Assembly: GCA_003447535.1 (NCBI GenBank)
Contig: DLYY01000111.1
Coordinates: 3,650 to 15,536 of the forward strand
Source: Bacteroidota bacterium
GTDB lineage: Bacteria > Bacteroidota > Bacteroidia > Chitinophagales > UBA8649
Length of the DNA: 11,887 nucleotides
Direction: 5' to 3'
Of the stretch, positions 7,206 through 11,887 are shown piece after piece (position 1 is the stretch's first letter; each line of letters starts with the position of its first letter). The notes under the pieces were generated by a model. It saw nothing but the letters and a program-made list of their open reading frames with translations. It was not told the DNA's origin and did not search any database. Both the position numbers and the translations under genes were made by a program.

Positions 7206-8735
7206 ATGAACAAAAAAAAAGATTTACAACAACGTAAAGAAATTGCAAAGTTGGGTGGAGGCGAAGAGCGTATTGAAAAACAACATGCCAAGGGAAAGTT
7301 AACTGCTAGGGAACGAATAGATGTCTTGCTCGACGAAGGTAGCTTTGAGGAGATTGGGATGTTTGTTGAAGCTCGTACAGCTCAGAACAATCAATCATTT
7401 TATGGGGATGGGGTCGTTACTGGTTTTGGCAAAATTCAAGGAAGATTAGTCTACATATACAGCCAAGATTTTACCGTTTTCGGCGGGTCGTTAAGTGAGA
7501 CGCACGCAGAAAAAATATGTAAGATTATGGATCTTGCGATGCAGAATGGTGCGCCGGTTGTTGGATTAAATGATAGTGGAGGTGCGCGTATCCAAGATGG
7601 CGTAAAGAGCCTAGGAGGATATGCAGATATTTTCTATCGCAATACAAGAGCAAGCGGTGTTGTGCCTCAGATTAGCGCGATTTTAGGTCCTTGCGCTGGG
7701 GGAGCGGTCTATTCACCGGCCATTACAGACTTCATCTTGATGGTGGAAAAAACATCCTACATGTTTGTTACAGGGCCTAATGTTGTAAAAACAGTGACAC
7801 ACGAAGAAGTTACTTCTGAGGAGTTAGGAGGCGCTCAAAGCCATGCTAGCAAGTCTGGAGTGACTCATTGCACTTTTGCCGATGAGATTAAGGCCTTACG
7901 GGGTGTTGAGCAACTATTGTCCTACATACCTCAAAACTGTGAAGACAACCCTCCGTTAGCCGAAGCATTCGAACCTGATTTATCAGGAAAATCATTGGAA
8001 GATATAATGCCCACGTCAGCATCTCAGCCTTATGACATGCGGGAAGTGCTCTATGCCATCATTGATGAAAACAGCTTTTTTGAAATCCACAAGGAATATG
8101 CTGAAAATATACTCGTTGGATTTGCCAGAATAGAAGGTAGATCCGTGGGTATTGTTGCCAATCAGCCTGCAGTACTCGCAGGTGTTTTAGATATTGAATC
8201 TTCGAGAAAAGGAGCTCGATTTGTACGCTTTTGCGACAGTTTTAACATTCCTTTAGTTACCCTTGTAGATGTTCCTGGATTTTTACCTGGAACCGATCAA
8301 GAATGGAATGGGATCATATCTAATGGCGCTAAGCTGCTTTACGCTTATGCAGAAGCCACTGTTCCTAAAATCACGATAATAACCCGTAAAGCCTATGGAG
8401 GAGCTTACGATGTTATGTCTTCAAAACATATAGGAGGAGACTTAAATTATGCTTGGCCAGATGCAGAAATTGCTGTAATGGGACCACAGGGTGCATCAGA
8501 AATTATCTATAAACATGAAATCAAACATGCCGATGATCCAGAGTCTATGCTTCAGGAAAAAGTAGCGGCTTACCAAGAAGAATTTATGAATCCTTATAAA
8601 GCTGCTGCTCGAGGATTTATCGATGCGGTTATTCTGCCGGAAGAAAGTCGTGCTAAGATTGCTCGAGGTCTGGATATGCTTTCTCAAAAGGTCGATAACT
8701 TACCTCGTAAAAAACACGGCAACATTCCCTTGTAA
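7206..8735 (+). CDS. pccB: Acyl-CoA carboxylase carboxyltransferase (beta) subunit, probably propionyl-CoA type
   Basis: This subunit transfers the carboxyl group from carboxybiotin to an acyl-CoA; with propionyl-CoA it makes methylmalonyl-CoA. At 509 residues it is typical. It has the crotonase-like N-domain, with LNDSGGARIQDGV at 121-133 and the first oxyanion-hole glycines in GPCAGGAVYSPA at 161-172. The C-domain has VDVPGFLPGTDQE at 354-366 and the second oxyanion hole KAYGGAYDVMSSKHIGGDLN at 395-414. It ends with the conserved KKHGNIPL. Asp402 in AYDVM is the position that, in Streptomyces PccB (Asp422), favours propionyl-CoA over acetyl-CoA, where acetyl enzymes carry a hydrophobic residue. 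Propionyl-CoA carboxylase is therefore the best call, but methylmalonyl-CoA decarboxylase alpha subunits (MmdA) are close relatives. No biotin carboxylase or biotin carrier gene is in the window. Nine consecutive A's follow codon 2 (7212-7220, Lys3-5). Confidence 0.92.
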   Translation: MNKKKDLQQRKEIAKLGGGEERIEKQHAKGKLTARERIDVLLDEGSFEEIGMFVEARTAQNNQSFYGDGVVTGFGKIQGRLVYIYSQDFTVFGGSLSETHAEKICKIMDLAMQNGAPVVGLNDSGGARIQDGVKSLGGYADIFYRNTRASGVVPQISAILGPCAGGAVYSPAITDFILMVEKTSYMFVTGPNVVKTVTHEEVTSEELGGAQSHASKSGVTHCTFADEIKALRGVEQLLSYIPQNCEDNPPLAEAFEPDLSGKSLEDIMPTSASQPYDMREVLYAIIDENSFFEIHKEYAENILVGFARIEGRSVGIVANQPAVLAGVLDIESSRKGARFVRFCDSFNIPLVTLVDVPGFLPGTDQEWNGIISNGAKLLYAYAEATVPKITIITRKAYGGAYDVMSSKHIGGDLNYAWPDAEIAVMGPQGASEIIYKHEIKHADDPESMLQEKVAAYQEEFMNPYKAAARGFIDAVILPEESRAKIARGLDMLSQKVDNLPRKKHGNIPL

Positions 8736-8842
8736 TCTGACGTTTTTTTAGGGCTATCCACAATTATCCAATGGCGTGAAGAATATTTACAAAAGATGCA
8801 CAAGGCATTATCTATCTTTCCTTTTAAGATCTAAGTGAGATT
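8736..8842 (+). other. Intergenic region upstream of the TPR-popT-aroE cluster
   Basis: A 107-base gap likely to hold the promoter of the downstream cluster. TATCTTTC (8813-8820) is one base off the Bacteroidota TAnnTTTG box and sits 22 bases before the ATG. The matching upstream element is poor (TTTACA at 8786-8791, 21-base spacer). A T7 run at about 8747 follows the pccB stop but has no clear stem before it, so I do not call a terminator. Confidence 0.3.
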
Positions 8843-10243
8843 ATGTTTGATAGGGATTTTGATGGCTTTATGAGTGACCTCGGTCGCATCATCCAAAAGT
8901 ATGAGACTGCGAAGGCAATTGGTGATTTTATTTACCTAGAAGTCTCCGAATATGAGGAGCTGTTCGATCATTATTTTTCTACCGGGGACTTTCAACAAGC
9001 TATAAGTTTGATTCAAGGAGGATGCAAAGCTCATCCTTATGCAGGGTCCTTGAGTCTAAAGCATGCAGAGGTTCTGTTAGAACTTGGCCAATTGGAACAA
9101 GCAGAAGAGTGGCTAGATATTGCTGAGAGTTTACAACCCAATGATCTACAGATTGTGCTTAATCGAGCGGATCTTTTTGCCATGCGGGATAAACACCAAC
9201 AGGCCATCGATCTTGTGAACGACCGTCTGCGAATAGCTTCCAAAGAAGAGGCCATTGAATTATACATCGAATTGGCTGACATTTATGAAGATGTTGAGCA
9301 CTACGTCGAAGTTATAGAGGCCCTTGAGGCATTGCTAAAAATCAATCCTAAGCATGTAGATGCGCTCAATCGGCTATGGTTTGCTGTGGAGTTAACGGGT
9401 ATGTATGGGAAAAGTGTAGAGATCCATCAAGGACTATTGGATAATGACCCATATCATGAGGCGGCTTGGTTCAACATTGCTCAGGCTTATATCGGAATGG
9501 AAAACCTAAAAGAGGCGATTTCTGCCTTGGAATTTGTCTTGGCCATCAATGAAGGACATGATGCGGCATCGATATTATGTGCCGACCTGTACATGGAATT
9601 ACAGGATTATGAAAAGGCGTTGGCCTTGTATCATTCTGTTCTTGAGTTAAACCTTCCTAATCGTGATGTCTTTCTTCGTTTAGCGAATTGCTATGCTATG
9701 GTAAATGACGTGGATGAAGCCAAGGTATACTATCGAAGGTGTATATCATTAGATCCAAGAAATGATGAGGCCTTCTATGGTCTTGGTTGTTGTTTGTTAG
9801 CTGAAGAAAAATATGAAGATTGCCTTTCCCCTTTGGAAAAGGCTGTGCGATTAAATCGTAGCAATCTCGATTATTCTATCACGTTGATGGAAGCCTATAA
9901 GGAACTTAGTGATTGGGAGTTAGCGATTTCGCTACTTAAAGATATCGTTAAGGATAATCCTGACAATCAACGACTAATGATGGAACTCGCCATGCTCTAT
10001 GTTGAAGCTGAGGAGGTTCAAGATGCTATTGACTGGTTAGAAGATTGTATCGAGCTTTTTCCTCATGAGGCGGATTTTTATTTTGCCCATGCCGTATACT
10101 GCTATACTTTGGGCCGCAGAAATCAAGCCATTGTCAGTGCAGAACAAGGTATGGTTTGTGACGAGCGGCGGGCAAGTCATTGGATTTTATCTGAGCCTTA
10201 CATGGCTGAAGATCCACTTTTTGCTAATTTTTTGCGCACATAA
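8843..10243 (+). CDS. Tetratricopeptide repeat protein
   Basis: A 466-residue protein made almost wholly of tetratricopeptide repeats, helix-pair units that form a superhelical protein-binding scaffold. About twelve units of 32-34 residues can be followed from about residue 36 to 440. The clearest are AEVLLELGQLEQAEEWLDIA (75-94), AWFNIAQAYIGMENLKEAIS (208-227), LCADLYMELQDYEKALALYH (245-264), LRLANCYAMVNDVDEAKVYY (278-297) and FYGLGCCLLAEEKYEDCLSP (311-330). There is no signal peptide, lipobox or membrane segment, so it should be cytoplasmic. The N-terminal 30 residues (MFDRDFDGFMSDLGR...) are non-repeat, and no enzymatic domain is attached. It lies 17 bases upstream of the DUF368 transporter gene, implying one transcript. 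A role as partner or regulator in envelope lipid-carrier recycling is only inference from this placement. Confidence 0.9.
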   Translation: MFDRDFDGFMSDLGRIIQKYETAKAIGDFIYLEVSEYEELFDHYFSTGDFQQAISLIQGGCKAHPYAGSLSLKHAEVLLELGQLEQAEEWLDIAESLQPNDLQIVLNRADLFAMRDKHQQAIDLVNDRLRIASKEEAIELYIELADIYEDVEHYVEVIEALEALLKINPKHVDALNRLWFAVELTGMYGKSVEIHQGLLDNDPYHEAAWFNIAQAYIGMENLKEAISALEFVLAINEGHDAASILCADLYMELQDYEKALALYHSVLELNLPNRDVFLRLANCYAMVNDVDEAKVYYRRCISLDPRNDEAFYGLGCCLLAEEKYEDCLSPLEKAVRLNRSNLDYSITLMEAYKELSDWELAISLLKDIVKDNPDNQRLMMELAMLYVEAEEVQDAIDWLEDCIELFPHEADFYFAHAVYCYTLGRRNQAIVSAEQGMVCDERRASHWILSEPYMAEDPLFANFLRT

Positions 10244-10260
10244 AATCATACATTGGGCGC

Positions 10261-11223
10261 ATGTCAATTAGACGATATATTCAGACGTTTGCTGTAGGCT
10301 TAGCTATGGGAATAGCGAATGTCATTCCAGGAGTTTCTGGTGGAACTATAGCGCTTGTTGGTGGGGTGTATACGGATATATTCTCCTCACTTAGACGGAT
10401 AGATAAGCATTTTATTCGATTATTGCTTCGCTTTAAATGGTTTGATGCCATCAAATATGTCAATGGTGGATTTCTAGCGGTGTTATTTTTTGGTGTGGTG
10501 GTTGGAATCATTGCCCTTGCCAATGTTTTATCTGGTTTGTTGTGTGCTTACCCGATGCAAGTGAATGCCCTCTTCTTTGGACTTATCCTAGCTTCGGTAT
10601 ATACTGTTATCAAATGGGTGGATGAGCGATCTATGCTCACCTTTGTGCTTTTTGTAGTGGGTGTGGCTATTGCAATGGGTGTAGGGTTCCTTCCTCCAAT
10701 GAAAGGAGGTGATGGCTTTGTCTACATGGCCTTGTGTGGCTTAGTAGCTGCCTGTAGTATGGTCCTTCCAGGGCTAAGCGGGTCTTACATTTTACTGCTT
10801 ATGGGAAGTTATGCTACGGTGGTCAATGCGGTTTCAGATATCGAATTTTCCATATTAGTGCCTCTTGCTATCGGCGCAGGATTTGGACTTTTAGCCTTGA
10901 CTCGAATTATTGCCATGCTTTTTGAACGAGCTAAGAGTGAAACCTTGGCATTGATGGCTGGATTCGTCTTTGGATCACTTTATGTCATCTGGCCTTGGAA
11001 AGAAGCAGTTTATCAGAAAAATGCCCAAGGCGAACCATTGGATAAATACGGTCAATTGGTTGCTAATGCTTGTGAAGACGGTCTGATTGTTGAATACGTG
11101 CGATGGATTCCATCTTCGGATAGCTTGGGTGATGTAAACTTTTGGATCATGCTTGGGTTTATGTTTCTCGGTGTCGGAGCTGTTCTAGGAATAGAGTATC
11201 TCGGAAAAGAAAACAACGGTTAA
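10261..11223 (+). CDS. popT: DUF368 family polyprenyl-phosphate translocase (PopT-like)
   Basis: A 320-residue polytopic inner-membrane protein of the DUF368 family. Members (PopT) have been shown to return undecaprenyl phosphate, the lipid carrier for peptidoglycan and other envelope polymers, from the outer to the inner leaflet of the cytoplasmic membrane. Both diagnostic halves are visible: GIANVIPGVSGGTIALVGGVY at residues 17-37 and the related SMVLPGLSGSYILLLMGSY at 166-184. The paired PGxSG motifs reflect an internal inverted duplication. About eight to ten hydrophobic segments span the protein. The hydrophilic loop at about 247-285 before the last helix (292-312) may be lineage-specific. 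The ATG start puts the first family motif immediately after a short basic N-terminus (MSIRRY). It sits between the TPR gene (17 bases upstream) and aroE (2 bases downstream). Assignment to the family is secure; the PopT function is by homology. Confidence 0.88.
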   Translation: MSIRRYIQTFAVGLAMGIANVIPGVSGGTIALVGGVYTDIFSSLRRIDKHFIRLLLRFKWFDAIKYVNGGFLAVLFFGVVVGIIALANVLSGLLCAYPMQVNALFFGLILASVYTVIKWVDERSMLTFVLFVVGVAIAMGVGFLPPMKGGDGFVYMALCGLVAACSMVLPGLSGSYILLLMGSYATVVNAVSDIEFSILVPLAIGAGFGLLALTRIIAMLFERAKSETLALMAGFVFGSLYVIWPWKEAVYQKNAQGEPLDKYGQLVANACEDGLIVEYVRWIPSSDSLGDVNFWIMLGFMFLGVGAVLGIEYLGKENNG

Positions 11224-11225
11224 AG

Positions 11226-11887
11226 ATGAAACTCGGCCTCTTGGGAAAAGATATAGGGCATTCGATGAGTCCATCCCTGTTTAGCAAAAGAGTAGAGGCT
11301 TTGAAGGGGAGCTATTCCTTATGTTCATGCAATAGCCTAGAGGATGTTTTAGGCTACCTTATGGAAGATTATGATGGCTTCAATGTAACAATGCCTTACA
11401 AGTCAAGTATCATGGACTTGCTCGATGTCCTAGATCCGGAGGCAGAGGCGATAGGGGCGGTAAATACCTTACTACGTTGCAAAGACGGTTGGAAGGGCTA
11501 TAACACCGATATCAAGGGTATAGAAGAAACGTTATCACCTCACATTACGACTTGGCATACCAAGGCACTGATTTTGGGCACAGGAGGTGCTGCAAGAGCA
11601 GCAGCTCACGTTCTCCGAAGTTGGGAGATCTGGCCAACTTTTGTATCGCGGAGTCTATCGAACGAGGATACGCTGCGATATAGTGATTTAGATCATCATG
11701 TTATTCAGGAGTATTTATTGATAATCAATGCGAGTCCTGTGGGACAGTGGCCCGGTGTAGAGCAGCGTCCGTTGATTCCTTATGAGTCAATAGGTCATGA
11801 ACACCTTGTGTTTGATATGGTTTATAATCCTGTGATGACATCCCTTTTGAAAGCGGTAGTAAAACAAGGTGGTAAAACACTTGATGG
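11226..11887 (+). CDS. aroE: Shikimate dehydrogenase (3'-truncated by window edge)
   Basis: AroE reduces 3-dehydroshikimate to shikimate with NADPH in the chorismate pathway to aromatic amino acids. The first 220 codons are present and uninterrupted; about 25-30 residues are missing at the right edge. The substrate site is seen in GHSMSPSLF (residues 11-19, shikimate-binding serines 13 and 15) and in NVTMPYK at 53-59 with catalytic Lys59. Asp95 of YNTD (92-95) is the paired catalytic residue and GAVNTLL (77-83) is conserved. The NADP-binding loop is LGTGGAARAAAHVL (117-130) with VSRS (140-143). The motif usually reading INTTPLGM is INASPVGQ here (167-174), followed by FDMVYNP (196-202). The ATG lies only 2 bases after the DUF368 stop, so translation is probably coupled. 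The gene has no stop codon within the window. Confidence 0.95.
   Translation, partial: MKLGLLGKDIGHSMSPSLFSKRVEALKGSYSLCSCNSLEDVLGYLMEDYDGFNVTMPYKSSIMDLLDVLDPEAEAIGAVNTLLRCKDGWKGYNTDIKGIEETLSPHITTWHTKALILGTGGAARAAAHVLRSWEIWPTFVSRSLSNEDTLRYSDLDHHVIQEYLLIINASPVGQWPGVEQRPLIPYESIGHEHLVFDMVYNPVMTSLLKAVVKQGGKTLD

Noticed and set aside
7212..7220. Run of nine A's at the start of pccB as a possible phase-variable or slippage site
   Set aside because: It simply encodes three lysines (AAA x3) near the N-terminus, common in A/T-rich Bacteroidota genes; a housekeeping carboxylase is an unlikely phase-variable target.
7109..7902. Shared 13-mer AAGGCCTTACGGG after the MATE stop (7109-7121) and inside pccB (7890-7902)
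   Set aside because: One such match is about what chance predicts in a window this size, and the second copy is conserved coding sequence; no flanking similarity.
8754..8766. DnaA-box-like CTATCCACA followed by TTATCC in the pccB-TPR gap
   Set aside because: It is a single imperfect match to TTATCCACA without further boxes, a DNA-unwinding region, or replication genes nearby.

Overview
The window looks like a chromosomal segment of a Bacteroidota bacterium, most likely Flavobacteriales-like. The lineage call rests on three things. The gene set matches (a DUF3822 protein beside rsmD and coaD; a DUF368 transporter followed by a Bacteroidota-style shikimate dehydrogenase). Genes lack Shine-Dalgarno-like leaders. 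The best promoter candidate resembles the TTG / TAnnTTTG type of this phylum. I see no RNA genes, insertion sequences, CRISPR arrays, phage genes or other mobile DNA. No gene-free stretch exceeds about 160 bases.

The left half (1-5632) is entirely on the minus strand. Read in transcription order it holds a 789-residue membrane-anchored protein of unknown function (5632-3263), a DUF3822 protein with a TTG start, the 16S rRNA methyltransferase RsmD, phosphopantetheine adenylyltransferase CoaD, a small MmcQ/YjbR protein, a bestrophin-type channel, and the first 27 codons of an exported protein running off the left edge. The first five genes are separated by 10-11 bases or overlap by 4, so they look like one operon. 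The bestrophin gene follows after a 66-base gap and may be co-transcribed. The mixture (rRNA modification, the penultimate step of CoA synthesis, unknown envelope protein) does not define one pathway.

A 126-base divergent intergenic region (5633-5758) separates this operon from the right half, which is entirely on the plus strand: a MATE-family efflux transporter, the carboxyltransferase subunit of an acyl-CoA (probably propionyl-CoA) carboxylase, a TPR-repeat protein, a DUF368/PopT-type polyprenyl-phosphate translocase, and shikimate dehydrogenase AroE, cut by the right edge. TPR, DUF368 and aroE are tightly packed (17- and 2-base gaps) and look like an operon. The carboxylase's biotin-carrying partner is not in the window.

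Most of the content is ordinary housekeeping. The points most worth a second look are an RsmD whose catalytic (D/N)PPY motif reads GPPY, and the unrecognised 789-residue anchored protein, which appears to contain an internal duplication of about 260 residues. I do not see a clearly new multi-gene system.
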